Positions 44,401-51,873 of a stretch of 64,000 bases of DNA are shown here, piece after piece. The DNA comes from Aporrectodea caliginosa (Eukaryota > Annelida > Clitellata > Crassiclitellata > Lumbricidae): contig JACEVL010000494.1 of the NCBI GenBank assembly GCA_020284085.1, positions 470,001-534,000 of the forward strand. The letters run 5' to 3'. Under the pieces are notes generated by a model. It searched no databases and was not told the origin of the DNA. It saw nothing but the letters and a program-made list of their open reading frames with translations. The translations under genes and the position numbers were made by a program. The stretch's first letter is position 1, and each line of letters opens with the position of its first letter.

Positions 44401-44870
44401 CCACTAGTGGTATGCCAAGTGTCACTAGTACTCTCAACCCGTCCCAGACCCTGCAAGATAACTTACGATGTTCACCTAATAATTAATTGCAAGGGAATTT
44501 CGCACTCGCCTGTTTTTGATCTGACCTTTGCTGGTGGTATGCCAACATTCGATTTTGTTACCTAATGGTACAAAAAAGTAAAGTTTGAAAGCGCTGTTCC
44601 AGTGTTAGCAACGGCGTTGAATGTTGTTGTTTGGGTTTACTCGTTTGTGTAGTTGTGGTGCATTGTCTTGTATTTGCAGCAATGCTTCTCGATATTTGGA
44701 CGGTTCTGTACGATGAAGACGTCGTAAGTGAAGCGAGCTTCGACACATGGAAAAACAGTTCCGAGCCAAGTGAGGCTGCTGGAAAGGGAGTGGCCCAGTC
44801 GTCCGTTAAACAGTTCTTCCAGTGGATAGAGAAGGAGGAGCCGGCAAATGAAGATGACCCAGACAGCTAG
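13775..44870 (+). CDS. EIF4G: eIF4G gene model: eukaryotic translation initiation factor 4 gamma, 25 coding exons
   Basis: Scaffold of the cytoplasmic cap-binding complex, linking eIF4E, eIF4A, PABP and eIF3. Twenty-five exons join in phase to 5202 bp, about 1733 aa (human eIF4G1 about 1600). Order: Q/P/G-rich N-terminus (1-150); a [17 protein letters not shown] segment like the PABP-region motif (about 170-190); a long low-complexity linker (225-735); the eIF4E motif YDRNFML (749-755); Gly runs (exon 9); MIF4G (about 900-1130); NRFSAL (about 1266); MA3 (about 1376-1490); and W2 ending in FFQWIEKEE (about 1560-1733). An in-frame TAA at 13856 supports the ATG at 13883. The class is EIF4G1/EIF4G3; invertebrates often have one gene, so no number is given. 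No breaks are seen. Confidence 0.96.
13883..14170 (+). CDS. EIF4G: eIF4G coding exon 1
   Basis: Starts [10 protein letters not shown]. Rich in Gln, Pro, Gly, Tyr and Met ([23 protein letters not shown]), typical of disordered eIF4G N-termini. Donor GTAAGA after MQP; phase 0. Confidence 0.88.
14400..14600. repeat. dispersed repeat with 22-bp core, copy 2 (inverted)
   Basis: Carries CAGTAGTTTTAGGATTTGTC units and, at its right, a segment matching the complement of 52-95. Lies in eIF4G intron 1. Confidence 0.75.
15491..15946. mobile_element. hAT-type element, 456 bp, perfect target duplication
   Basis: TIRs TAGGGATGTTAA / TAGGGTTGTTAA; duplication ATGTGAAT at 15483-15490 and 15947-15954. Subterminal CGATAATCGG motifs occur at both ends, and three copies of an approximately 62-bp unit (GGTAATAGTAGAACCCCC core) sit in the middle. 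Confidence 0.93.
16095..16262 (+). mobile_element. retroposon family D, copy 1
   Basis: GGGACCCTATTTAGTAGGAC then a tail TTCAATAAAATTATGGTTATGGTTA. Same family inverted at 30855-31015 and direct at 57745-57935. A LINE 3' end or SINE; clade not identified. Confidence 0.6.
16325..16372 (+). CDS. EIF4G: eIF4G coding exon 2 (48 nt)
   Basis: Encodes [16 protein letters not shown]. Acceptor GCATTTTAG, donor GTGGTT (weak). Length is a multiple of three, so skipping would keep the frame. Composition matches exons 1 and 3. Confidence 0.7.
16674..17074. mobile_element. hAT-type MITE, 401 bp
   Basis: TIR CAGTGATGGGCA at both ends; flanks GTTATAGC and GTTATAGT (7 of 8). The interior is a string of AGTTTAACTAAAAA and complementary AGTTAAAC units, so it can fold extensively. 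eIF4G intron 2. Confidence 0.9.
17341..17620 (+). mobile_element. tRNA-derived SINE family C, copy 1
   Basis: A-box-like TAGCGTAGTGGTAACATC and degenerate B box GGGATCGCTTCCC, then a body with GGACGCCTTGCATGCCTGCC and a tail AAACGAAGATTATTATTATT. Copies at 28320-28555 and inverted at 50688-50990. Confidence 0.75.
17821..17932 (+). CDS. EIF4G: eIF4G coding exon 3
   Basis: Encodes [20 protein letters not shown] and a short QQQQ run ending in PYYKG. Acceptor GTTTTTAG, donor GTACGT, phase 0 to phase 1. Confidence 0.87.
18094..18725. repeat. 24-bp minisatellite, about 26 copies, eIF4G intron 3
   Basis: Unit GTTATTAAATGGGTTGACCA plus GTTA. Variants GGG/GGA and ACCAG/ATCCG alternate in partly ordered fashion. 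24 is divisible by three, which creates an artificial open frame of eight-residue periodicity. Confidence 0.95.
18726..18835 (+). mobile_element. tRNA-SINE fragment next to the 24-bp array
   Basis: GTACGGGTTTGAGCCTCC (decayed B box) then TGTGTAGGGACCTTGAGTAA and TCACAGTTGCTCTG, the body of the SINE seen complete at 39820-40045. Confidence 0.6.
18836..19494. other. rest of eIF4G intron 3
   Basis: AT-rich intron; repeated TTATCTGATG(A/G)TAT motifs at 18979 and 19351. No gene or named element recognised. Confidence 0.5.
19495..19718 (+). CDS. EIF4G: eIF4G coding exon 4 (PABP-region motif)
   Basis: Gln-rich start ([12 protein letters not shown]), then [20 protein letters not shown], which resembles the basic segment with an RDPNQGG core next to the PABP-binding site of vertebrate eIF4G. 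Ala-rich end. Acceptor CTTCTCAG, donor GTAAGT; phase 1 to 0. Confidence 0.9.
20610..20885 (+). mobile_element. interrupted tRNA-SINE
   Basis: The A-box side (GGTTAGAGCACTCACCTTGG) lies near 20630 and the B-box side (GGGTTCGAGTCTC) near 20793, followed by the TTACTGTGTAGAGACCTTGAG body. About 120 bp of other sequence separates the halves. Confidence 0.55.
20958..21558 (+). CDS. EIF4G: eIF4G coding exon 5 (disordered linker)
   Basis: A 601-nt exon of Ala, Glu, Pro, Ser and Val-rich low-complexity protein with a run of Gln near 21467-21510. Acceptor GTTCTCAG, first codon W. Donor GTAAGC, leaving phase 1. No conserved domain is seen. Confidence 0.88.
21838..22035 (+). mobile_element. L2/CR1-like LINE 3' end with (AATG)n tail
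   Basis: Decayed 3' end with GACCCTCCATCTGGAATGAT, then GCTCCTGAGTAGGTTTTTGA, GGGCACTGTAG and (AATG)4. eIF4G intron 5. Confidence 0.65.
22167..22566. mobile_element. TIR element, 400 bp, unknown superfamily
   Basis: Ends GTGACCCAAGGGATC and GATCCCTTGGGTCAC form a TIR that extends imperfectly to about 38 bp (…GAGTCG…ATGTCGG). A clear target duplication was not found. Interior AT-rich. Confidence 0.75.
22590..23545. repeat. degenerate long-period tandem array interrupted by a SINE
   Basis: Units share TTGATGGTGGTTGCC, AACTAAAGCAGTGCAACAA, GGGGCAGAGTTGTTCATATG and ATATCTACAGCTAATGCTCT; at least five copies of about 130-190 bp. A minus-strand SINE sits at about 22955-23172 within one unit. Confidence 0.8.
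22955..23172 (-). mobile_element. tRNA-derived SINE family A, copy 1
   Basis: Minus-strand A box TGGTGTAGGGGT (23149-23160) and perfect B box GGTTCGAATCC (23107-23117). Same body as 34987-35205; its 3' end matches the LINE tail GGGGCGCTATAACAAGTG. Confidence 0.85.
24113..24120 (+). promoter_or_regulatory. TATA-box candidate for an internal eIF4G promoter
   Basis: TATAAATA lies at the upstream edge of a GC-rich, CpG-dense stretch (about 24130-24735) inside intron 5. About 600 nt downstream is an ATG exon whose donor phase fits exon 6. Chance TATAAATA is common in AT-rich introns; its position here makes it worth noting. Confidence 0.45.
24145..24741 (+). promoter_or_regulatory. EIF4G: putative alternative first exon of eIF4G, with ATG at 24729
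   Basis: ACCATGG is a strong start context at 24729. ATG-GGT-AGG-CAA-G is followed by the donor GTCAGT at 24742, leaving phase 1, exactly as exon 5 does, so it can splice to exon 6 and read MGRQG-NKKKN. The predicted protein is about 1313 aa, with eIF4E site, MIF4G, MA3 and W2 but without residues 1-423. Only 13 nt of the exon would be coding. The GC-rich, CpG-dense leader contrasts with the surrounding intron and contains several earlier ATGs. The transcription start position is a guess. Confidence 0.5.
24925..25165. repeat. about 30-bp tandem repeat
   Basis: Copies of TATATGATGGCCCATGTTTT with GTGTTTCAACG. One more copy lies at about 25690-25725, after a LINE, so the LINE landed in or beside the array. 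Confidence 0.8.
25205..25690 (-). mobile_element. L2/CR1-like LINE 3' end
   Basis: Minus strand encodes [32 protein letters not shown] and GLLAEPRF...[12 protein letters not shown], the classic C-terminus of this clade's reverse transcriptase, with some decay. 5'-truncated. Confidence 0.9.
25916..26007 (+). CDS. EIF4G: eIF4G coding exon 6 (basic segment)
   Basis: Encodes [19 protein letters not shown] and DMDAFIDE, like the KKKxxLN...LLDAF segment before the eIF4E site in vertebrate eIF4G. Acceptor CAATTAG. The donor is taken as GAG|GTGAAA (weak) because it gives phase 0, which the next exon needs. A hAT-like element starts 28 nt later. Confidence 0.82.
26036..26437. mobile_element. hAT-like element, 402 bp, beside eIF4G exon 6
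   Basis: Ends CAGGGGTGGGCAAC and CAGGCATGGGCAAC (reverse complement), with GGCCCGAGGGCTGGG inside, common in hAT MITEs. An 8-bp duplication is not clear. Starts 28 nt after the exon 6 donor. Confidence 0.7.
26649..26789. mobile_element. piggyBac-like MITE, 141 bp with TTAA ends
   Basis: TTAA-CCCTATTGCCCCCG ... CGGGGCAAAAGGG-TTAA. TTAA duplication and CCC-type ends fit piggyBac. Internal ATCGGTTTCTC(A/G)GGG occurs twice. Confidence 0.75.
27040..27880 (+). CDS. EIF4G: eIF4G coding exon 7 (acidic, repeat-bearing linker)
   Basis: An 841-nt exon of Ala, Ser, Asp, Glu, Val-rich protein. Residues from about 27235 to 27440 are tandem copies of a six-residue unit such as VADSAV. Ends in KYTYPE before GTAAGC. 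Acceptor AACTGCAG; phase 0 to 1. Confidence 0.93.
27235..27440 (+). repeat. 18-bp in-frame coding repeat (V/I-A-D-S-A-V) in eIF4G exon 7
   Basis: Roughly eleven imperfect copies of an 18-bp unit like GTTGCTGACAGTGCTGTC. Units differ mainly at silent or conservative positions (GTT/ATT, GCC/GCT), so the repeat has stayed in frame. Likely polymorphic in copy number. Confidence 0.85.
27955..28010 (+). mobile_element. fragment of the CATGG-rich element found at 36917
   Basis: CAGGGTTGCCATGGATCCTG then GAAAGTCATAGAATTAGACT, matching the left end of the longer copy at 36917-37190. Confidence 0.6.
28320..28555 (+). mobile_element. tRNA-derived SINE family C, copy 2
   Basis: TTCCAAAGGCCCACTCAGCC, AAAATGAGCAGTAGGA, GGGCACCTTGTATGGCTGCC and tail AAATAAACGAAGATTATAAAG; same body as 17341-17620. 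The 5' part may extend back to about 28120. Confidence 0.7.
28563..28795 (+). mobile_element. L2/CR1-like LINE 3' end with (AATG)n tail
   Basis: Encodes [20 protein letters not shown] with SKLKTVLFG in a shifted frame, then GGGAGCGCCTCTGAGTAG, GGGGCGCTATATAAATTTAT and GAATGAATGAATG. A near-identical but more decayed copy is at 57190-57385. Confidence 0.88.
28858..28991 (+). CDS. EIF4G: eIF4G coding exon 8 (eIF4E-binding motif)
   Basis: Encodes [12 protein letters not shown], then [12 protein letters not shown]. The canonical motif is YxxxxL plus a hydrophobic residue; here Leu is Met (Y749, M754, L755). The following PEGLP-like [13 protein letters not shown] is also conserved. Acceptor TTTTCAG, donor GTGAGA. 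Confidence 0.96.
29445..29625 (-). mobile_element. LINE 3' fragment, minus
   Basis: Complement of TACTCAGAGGCGCTCCCAGC and the preceding decayed body before eIF4G exon 9. Confidence 0.55.
29654..30013 (+). CDS. EIF4G: eIF4G coding exon 9 (glycine runs)
   Basis: Encodes [10 protein letters not shown] and [12 protein letters not shown] (like DFTPSF of vertebrates), 10 glycines, NRGPPRR, 27 glycines, then [15 protein letters not shown] and NAWKPV (like KAWKP). The conserved ends show that the Gly tract is truly coding. Acceptor TTTTTCAG, donor GTGGGT, phase 0. Confidence 0.93.
29795..29875 (+). repeat. 27-codon glycine (GGT/GGC/GGA) run inside eIF4G exon 9
   Basis: 81 bp of Gly codons, mixed GGT, GGC and GGA. 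The other forward frame would give Val/Trp/Arg-rich and the reverse strand proline-rich peptides, which are frame shadows. The G-rich strand could form G-quadruplexes. Confidence 0.92.
30040..30240 (-). mobile_element. LINE 3' end, minus, in eIF4G intron 9
   Basis: Minus strand reads GACTTGGGTCGGGAGTGCCT then CTGAATGGCACTATATAAAT and an ATTACAATTACA tail. It produces a tempting open reading segment on the plus strand that is not an exon. Confidence 0.75.
30598..30735 (+). CDS. EIF4G: eIF4G coding exon 10 (start of MIF4G)
   Basis: Encodes [18 protein letters not shown] and [18 protein letters not shown], the first helices of the MIF4G/HEAT-1 domain that binds eIF4A. Acceptor TTCTGTAG, donor GTATTA, phase 0. 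Confidence 0.97.
30804..30858. repeat. (CATA)n microsatellite
   Basis: CATACATACATACATA tract with small interruptions, adjoining the retroposon at 30855-31015. Confidence 0.9.
30855..31015 (-). mobile_element. retroposon family D, copy 2 (minus)
   Basis: Complement begins CCTTTTCCCATGTACATGGG, has GCGGGACCCTGGTCCCTTA and ends CAATAAAATTTTTGGTTATG. Same family as 16095-16262. Confidence 0.6.
31016..32301. other. EIF4G: remaining intron 10 and intron 11 sequence of eIF4G
   Basis: Apart from the 60-nt exon 11 (31559-31618), this holds ordinary AT-rich intron. A 38-bp duplication around GCACAGCCGCATGATGTTTT occurs at 31771 and 31830. No other element recognised. Confidence 0.5.
31559..31618 (+). 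CDS. EIF4G: eIF4G coding exon 11 (MIF4G, 60 nt)
   Basis: Encodes [20 protein letters not shown], nearly identical to the vertebrate MIF4G segment. Acceptor TTATTGCAG, donor GTAAGT. Too short to stand out as an open frame. Confidence 0.97.
32302..32448 (+). CDS. EIF4G: eIF4G coding exon 12 (MIF4G)
   Basis: Encodes [20 protein letters not shown] and [14 protein letters not shown], matching vertebrate NFRKLLLNRCQKEFEKDK. Acceptor TTGGCTCAG, donor GTGAGT, phase 0. Confidence 0.97.
32859..32938 (+). CDS. EIF4G: eIF4G coding exon 13 (MIF4G)
   Basis: Encodes [20 protein letters not shown] then RSLGNI, matching the RRRSLGNIKFIGELFK stretch. Acceptor TTTTCCAG, donor GTTAGG, leaving phase 2. Confidence 0.96.
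33105..33628. mobile_element. TIR element, about 524 bp, 27-28-bp near-perfect ends
   Basis: AGGGGTCATTGCATAATTAC and on, mirrored at 33601-33628 with one mismatch in the first 28 bp. CCCACCCACCCA tracts lie inside both ends. Superfamily not assigned; eIF4G intron 13. Confidence 0.85.
33725..33955 (+). mobile_element. LINE 3' end with (ATACA)n tail
   Basis: Encodes [20 protein letters not shown] then [16 protein letters not shown]; ends CTAGAGGCGCTTGGATACAA and TACAATACG. Same clade pattern as other copies, different subfamily. Confidence 0.75.
33997..34159 (+). CDS. EIF4G: eIF4G coding exon 14 (MIF4G)
   Basis: Encodes [20 protein letters not shown] and [20 protein letters not shown]. Strongly conserved helices of the eIF4A-binding surface. 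Acceptor CTTTCAG, donor GTAACA, phase 2 to 0. Confidence 0.97.
34170..34440. repeat. 53-bp tandem repeat, about 4 copies, eIF4G intron 14
   Basis: Unit begins AGGTCATTGTGGTCTGTTAG and contains GTAATGTAACATTTAGACCA. The first unit abuts the exon 14 donor. Confidence 0.88.
34686..34790 (+). CDS. EIF4G: eIF4G coding exon 15 (end of MIF4G)
   Basis: Encodes [13 protein letters not shown] and [19 protein letters not shown], matching [18 protein letters not shown]. Acceptor TGTTTCAG, donor GTAGGA. Confidence 0.97.
34987..35205 (-). mobile_element. tRNA-derived SINE family A, copy 2, full length
   Basis: Minus-strand A box TGGTGTAGGGGT (35183-35194), B box GGTTCGAATCC (35141-35151), tail CGGGAGCGCCTCTGAGTAGA then GGGGCGCTATAACAAGTGCT. 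Flanked by TGTTATG at 34980-34986 and 35206-35212, a likely target duplication. Confidence 0.9.
35683..35848 (+). CDS. EIF4G: eIF4G coding exon 16
   Basis: Encodes [20 protein letters not shown] and EAEQESQ, like [22 protein letters not shown]. Ends with eight GGA glycine codons, then RRGPP. Acceptor TTACTCTAG, donor GTGAGT, phase 1. Confidence 0.97.
36055..36450. repeat. 29-bp minisatellite, about 13 copies, eIF4G intron 16
   Basis: Unit GATGGTGACTCAGTGGCAGG then ACATGGCCA, very homogeneous, so recently expanded. Ends about 60 bp before exon 17. Confidence 0.95.
36514..36754 (+). CDS. EIF4G: eIF4G coding exon 17
   Basis: Encodes a linker with DDGWTAV (vertebrate DDGGWNTV), [13 protein letters not shown] and ends TPN plus two bases of R. 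Acceptor TCTTTGCAG, donor GTTTGC, phase 1 to 2. Confidence 0.94.
36917..37190. mobile_element. CATGG-rich TIR element
   Basis: Starts CAGGGTTGTCACAGATCCTG and ends CTTGTGGCAATCTTAG; the ends are roughly inverted. Repeated CCTGGAAA and GTCATGGA(A/G) inside. Another partial copy at 27955. hAT-like, not proven. Confidence 0.6.
37278..37433 (+). CDS. EIF4G: eIF4G coding exon 18
   Basis: Completes NRFSAL, as in vertebrate LNRFSAL, then an Arg, Ser, Gly-rich linker. 156 nt with phase 2 at both ends, so it could be skipped in frame. Acceptor TGTACAG, donor GTTTGT. Confidence 0.92.
37695..37790 (+). mobile_element. LINE 3' tail
   Basis: GCCTCTGAGTAGATATCTTA, AGAGGCACTGTATAAATTC then GAATGAATGAACGAGAGAG; only the tail remains. 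Confidence 0.65.
37860..38064 (+). CDS. EIF4G: eIF4G coding exon 19 (start of MA3; GC donor)
   Basis: Encodes [28 protein letters not shown] and [17 protein letters not shown], matching KKSKAIIEEYLHLNDMK. It ends at AAG|GCAAGT: a GC donor. The protein continuity with [11 protein letters not shown] after the intron leaves no GT alternative. Confidence 0.93.
38078..38695. repeat. about 600-bp purine (GA)n tract, eIF4G intron 19
   Basis: Nearly uninterrupted G/A on the plus strand with a pure (GA) stretch at 38327-38408. Starts about 13 nt after the GC donor and ends some 25 nt before the exon 20 acceptor. Reverse-strand Ser/Leu-rich open frames are artefacts of this. Confidence 0.95.
38721..39095 (+). 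CDS. EIF4G: eIF4G coding exon 20 (MA3 domain)
   Basis: Encodes [20 protein letters not shown], then helices including [18 protein letters not shown] and [16 protein letters not shown]-2/MA3 repeat domain, the second eIF4A contact of animal eIF4G. Acceptor TTACTGTAG, donor GTTAGT. Confidence 0.96.
39689..39784 (+). CDS. EIF4G: eIF4G coding exon 21
   Basis: Encodes [20 protein letters not shown], like VGTLWREAGLSWKEFLPEG, and ends VESFLESQ. Acceptor TTATCCAG, donor GTATGA, phase 0. Confidence 0.95.
39820..40045 (-). mobile_element. tRNA-derived SINE family B
   Basis: Minus strand: CGGTGGCCGATTGGTTACAG (A-box part), GGGTTCGATCCTGG (B box at 39972-39981), then ACTGAGTAGGGACCTTGAGC and TCACAGTTGCTCTGCAG. 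The tail segment GTTCAGAAGTGCA also occurs near 49855. Confidence 0.82.
40249..40319. mobile_element. 71-bp piggyBac-like hairpin element
   Basis: TTAA-CCCTTTAACGACGAGC ... GCTCGTTGTTAAAGGG-TTAA; 15 of 16 TIR positions pair. Among the smallest elements possible; eIF4G intron 21. Confidence 0.75.
40305..40910 (-). mobile_element. possible decayed LINE reverse-transcriptase region
   Basis: Minus strand encodes [20 protein letters not shown] and HNHLTPQ, like LxxLHWLPVxxRIxFKIxxL of L2/CR1. The upstream part (to 40910) is too decayed to be sure. Confidence 0.5.
41033..41167 (+). CDS. EIF4G: eIF4G coding exon 22 (start of W2 region)
   Basis: Encodes [20 protein letters not shown] then [10 protein letters not shown] and EKIHDWIS, like vertebrate RVFDWIEANL. 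Acceptor CTTTTACAG, donor GTAAGT. Confidence 0.92.
41636..41790 (-). mobile_element. retroposon tail, minus
   Basis: TTTCGTTTATTGAAACAATC then TGGTTGACAAACCG; similar starts at 22760-22800 and 52388-52425 (CGTTTATTAGAAATTAGGTT). Complementary strand would be an AATAAACGAA-ending tail. Confidence 0.45.
41887..41983 (+). CDS. EIF4G: eIF4G coding exon 23 (W2)
   Basis: Encodes [20 protein letters not shown] then ICSGCL, aligned with NTLVRALMTAVCYSAI. Acceptor GTTCTTTAG, donor GTAAGT, phase 1. Confidence 0.92.
42476..43461. mobile_element. DNA transposon remnant with TA target, about 986 bp
   Basis: Ends CCGTATATGCTCGCG and CCGTATATACTCACA (reverse complement) flanked by TA. The motif TAAGTCGACCCCC or close kin occurs near both ends (42494, 42548, 43321). 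TA duplication suggests Tc1/mariner-like mobilisation; no transposase is seen. eIF4G intron 23. Confidence 0.75.
43618..43764 (+). CDS. EIF4G: eIF4G coding exon 24 (W2)
   Basis: Encodes [12 protein letters not shown] and [20 protein letters not shown], as in [20 protein letters not shown]. Acceptor ACTTACAG, donor GTTAGT, phase 1. Confidence 0.94.
44680..44870 (+). CDS. EIF4G: eIF4G last coding exon (W2 end)
   Basis: Encodes [38 protein letters not shown] and ends DDPDS before TAG. The C-terminal aromatic/acidic box is the part that in vertebrates contacts Mnk kinases. Acceptor TTTGCAG. Confidence 0.97.
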
Positions 44871-45066
44871 TTATGACGACAACTGAAACAAAACGCATAG
44901 AACATTTGACGATGGTGATGATGATGCAAAATGGAAAAGATGTATATAGACTCTTACACACACACAAACTCACACACCTATATGCGAAATCCCTCGGGCA
45001 TGTAACTATGCATAGCTACGTTTTGCTGGCGTTCCCCAACCTGGAATAAAGAAAGCCTGGAATAAA
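44871..45066 (+). terminator. eIF4G 3' UTR with two poly(A) signals
   Basis: AATAAA occurs at 45045-45050 and again at 45061-45066 inside a short duplication (CCTGGAATAAAGAA). About 175 nt after the stop. A TG-rich stretch follows at 45110-45125, as expected of a downstream element. Confidence 0.7.
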
Positions 45067-48000
45067 GAAGAAAGCCTGGAAAGATTATTTGTGCTCTTAT
45101 TAGCTTCTCTCCTGTGTGTATATATATATATCTGCTTAACTGAGGACATTTGTTTGAATTGTGCAAAACTCTAAGCCAGCCAGGTTGCAATATTTTTACT
45201 CCTGTACATACCCAGTATATTTGATGCGGTTAGGTTGATGGTGCCTCTGTTCTACGATGACTTTTCTGTCGGTCGCTGCCCCCTGTGGACCGCGTCGATT
45301 AGGCACCACTTTCTTTTCTTGCTCAACGATTATGAAGTAGCAGAGTTAATTTTAGCTTTTTTAATTGGGCGCATTGCGTAGAGAGACGTTCGGTTTCTGT
45401 GCGTTTGTTGTACGGTCAGCATCTTCCAACTGTGGTGAGGACATTTCTTTGCAATCTTGATTTAAGAGTTGAAATTACTGTCCATGCAGATTTTATTAGA
45501 GCAAGAAGGAATGGCCATTTTCAGCAATGCGGCCAAGCAGAGGCATCGGTTATATTTCACATGTATACACATTTTACAAATGCAGGATGTGGAAGTGAAC
45601 CTCTGTTGATTCAAAAGTCATCCGTCGTTTACTGTAAAAATTGTTGAGCCTGACATTTTTAAATCCACTTTGTTGTTTTAAGTGGCAGATTGAGTTTAGA
45701 ACAGAAATTAGTGAAATCGTGAAATTTTGTTTATGTTGGCGTTTGGCGTCGGTGAAGCCCTAACTTTTAAGATGTGTTTTGTTGTTGAATTTAGCGACCG
45801 CCTGAAGAATGACTTATTTTGAATAACAGTATAAACGTTGCTTTTATGAATTGCGTTGTTGGTAATCTTTAGGCTCTTAAACATTGAGCTGCTTTGTTGA
45901 CATTGCTTGTGATGTATGGCGACATGATTTGCATTAATTGAAGGCAAAGGATGTGGAGAGAGAGAGATGTGGTGTTTGAGGATTTGCAGAGAAGCCACCG
46001 AAGGTAAAGAACGGTTTTCCAATTGAATCGGTTTTCTGATGCTAAAGTGTTTTGGATGTAATACGGCGTCTTGTACGCTGACGGTTGTGTGTACATGTTG
46101 CCAGTGATCTCGAATTTGTACTACATTTCGAAATCATGTTTTCAGTTTTTTTTGGATATCAACTCTCAAACGTAGCATCTGAATTTTCTTGGGTTGGGAA
46201 GAAAGACGGAGAAATGATGGATGTGTTATTTCTTCGGATGTTGATGTATGAAGTAGTCTCTTCTTTTAAGTGGGATACTTTGCACTGACTCCCGACCAAT
46301 CCAGCAGGGTATTCGAGTTTAAGATCCTGACCCTTATGTGCAGTTGTCTTGTGGGCTCTGGTCCATCATACCTTAGGGGGTTCAGCATTTCAGTCTCCTT
46401 GGTCCCGAGTTGTGGCACACTTCCGTCTGATGCCCATGGACTCCCGACTGTCCCTCGTATGCATACTGCTACAGCTCAGTCCAGATTAGAAGATTTGCTT
46501 ATGTTGGGCCCACCAGCTGGAATCGCCTTTCTTGAGAGTTGCTGCTCGAGCTCCTCAGTTTGTCCCTTCCACAGTTTCGCCAGTGTCTTATTCGACAGTA
46601 ATTTCACTGGTTTGGGTCGGGAGCGCCACTGACGAGTTTTTTACTTGAAGTAGCGCGTTATAAATGTCAGATTACAATAAGGATGCAGAGCCATAGGTAG
46701 AGTATGAGATTACGATTGGCCTGATGCAAATTATGCTTTTACAGTTGTCTGCTTCTACCGGTTTTGACAAAAGTGCCTCGTAGGAAATTGTGTTTCTCTA
46801 ATAAAACCTACTCTTATTTCACATCAGTGCTAAACTTAATAACTCCTGAAATTGTATAGATGGTAATATTGACACCGAAACTTGAAACCACTTCACGTGC
46901 AAGATTTGCATTCAGTTCAAATCCTGGGATATGTTTGCACCGTGTGAAGTCTGAGATCTGCCCACGTGATCTAAATCAACTTTAAACCCGTCTGTAGGCC
47001 TAATTGTTGCAGACAACCTGAACCATAGGAACAAACTAATCAACAATAAATAGGTCGATCCTGATAACGTACTTGCAAAGGCATGAATGTCTTCAACACT
47101 GCAATTCATGGAGTAGTGTGGCAAGCTGTTAGGTGCAAGCACCTAAGGGTGGGTCACCTACTTTCTTAAACTATGCTTTGCCTAAAGACAAAAGTAAGCT
47201 GTGGGTCTGGATTTGCTCAAGAAAACTTAAAATTTAAGGGAAGGCAATCTTTAGGCAGCTGGTAAACCAGAATTTAGCTTGTGACTCAATTCCCATAAAC
47301 AGAAGTCAATTACGCTGCTTGCCAAGCGAGTGGAAGACCGACAAGCTTCCCTTGATCTCTTGTAATGACTTTGGAAGGTTACTTTACAATCTGTCTGTTG
47401 CCAATTTGCATGGCTTAAAGATCAAGGAAGCAGACACTACCAGTATCAATATAATATAAAGATCTAGTCCCATTGTAATAAAAAGGCCAGAACTGCAACT
47501 ATTATATTAAAACATGCTGGAATTGTTGTAAACAACTAAAGTAGTCCAACTTGTGTACTTTTTATTGATTAGCACTAACCAGATGTTGATCTGATTTTGA
47601 TAGTTGTGTGTGTAGCTTACACATTGGAATGTACTTTAGAAATGATGCAGTGCAAATATGTCAGAAACCCAAGAAAATGCAACACCTTCTTTAAAAATGT
47701 GATTTAAATGACGACAGTGAAAACACAAAATTAACAAGTCACACACGTTGCTAGAAATAAACAAAACACAAATAAACAACAGATCCTCATTTAGCAGATT
47801 TATTTTACTGATATTTGTTTAAAACTGAGAAAAATGAAGATGTGACATACAAATTTGGACACTCATTTTTTCTCAATAACCGGTTACACACAAACTGCGA
47901 CAACGAGAACTCATAAAATGAAATTCAGTTTGGGATGTCTGCACTGCGCATCTTTCCTAAACTTTACCGGATGCTTGTGCAGGAGAACAACTAAATGTAA

Positions 48001-48978
48001 GCAAGCATGTACAACTCATAATGTCGTCCATTTGATGGCAGACCTCACAGATACCTGCCAGAAGCTACTGTGCGAAATAGTTCAAGTTGGTGGCAACCAG
48101 AATCTGTTGATTCCTATAAACACTGAAGCTACACTGCCTTCAACAGTTCACAATACTTAACTAATTTAACAGTTCACCAAACGTCACTAAACGAGTGCCA
48201 GTGCTTTTCAGTTTACACAATCTTTGGGGTAGAGAACTAAATAATAGCACTGGTACGATCATCAAATCAAATAACAGAAGATAAACTGTTTACTACATAC
48301 ATGTTCATCAATGTGCATATTAATTAATGTCAAGGAGATGGAAAAGTTATTCCTGGTAACTGGACAGTCTAAGCCATAACTGAAGCTAAACTGGACAGTT
48401 AGGTAAAATAAAACTAAACTATTCTTTGTAGTTTTCACTTAATTCAGAAAGCACTGAATTAGCGAGAAGTTTTTGATAGTTGTGCTGGTTTCAATCTCGT
48501 CAAAAGACTACAGAAACTAAATTACCAACACATTGAGGTTGCTGTGCCTTGCATCGGACGCATGGGGGCCCATACTAGCCATTTCGTTATATCATCTGTA
48601 CTGTATACAAGCAATAAATATTGGACAATAGTAACAGGCTTAGGCAATCTGGAAAGTGCCAAAAGTCATCTAGAAGTTTGGCATATCTTGGAAAACAGCA
48701 GTTTCAGGCTTAGACAGGTAACTTATAAGATGATGGCTCGATGCCTTTGTTACCGGAACTGAAGTACCTTAATAAACGGCAAGAGAGCCTCAACTCAAGT
48801 TGATTAGAAACTATGACCAATGCCAGCGATAAGTAAATACGTGTAAAACACTCAGTAGAAATGAAAGTCAGTCCTACTATAAATATCACACTCATCATCA
48901 TCCTCTTCACAAAATCAGCAACGTGGCTGATCTTATCAGTTGATAGCGCACGCATGCTCTTACGACAAGGTTCCAATG
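45067..48978. other. eIF4G-PDE6D tail-to-tail region
   Basis: Holds the LINE 3' end at 46265-46690 and AT-rich unique sequence. The PDE6D 3' UTR should run leftward from 48978; a minus-strand AATAAA lies at 47799-47804. The open segment at about 47855-48160 matches nothing I know. No RNA gene recognised. Confidence 0.5.
46265..46690 (+). mobile_element. L2/CR1-like LINE 3' end
   Basis: Encodes SSRVFEFKILTLMCSCLVGS, GPSYLRG and ends VLFDSNFTGLGRER, then GGGTCGGGAGCGCCACTGAC and GCGTTATAAATGTCAGATTA. Good match to the clade's IxFKILxL...GPSYL pattern. Confidence 0.85.

Positions 48979-51873
<2,895 letters not shown>

Noticed and set aside
47855..48160. 101-residue open frame with several cysteines
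   Set aside because: No recognisable family and no splice or start support; it may lie in the antisense of the PDE6D 3' UTR.
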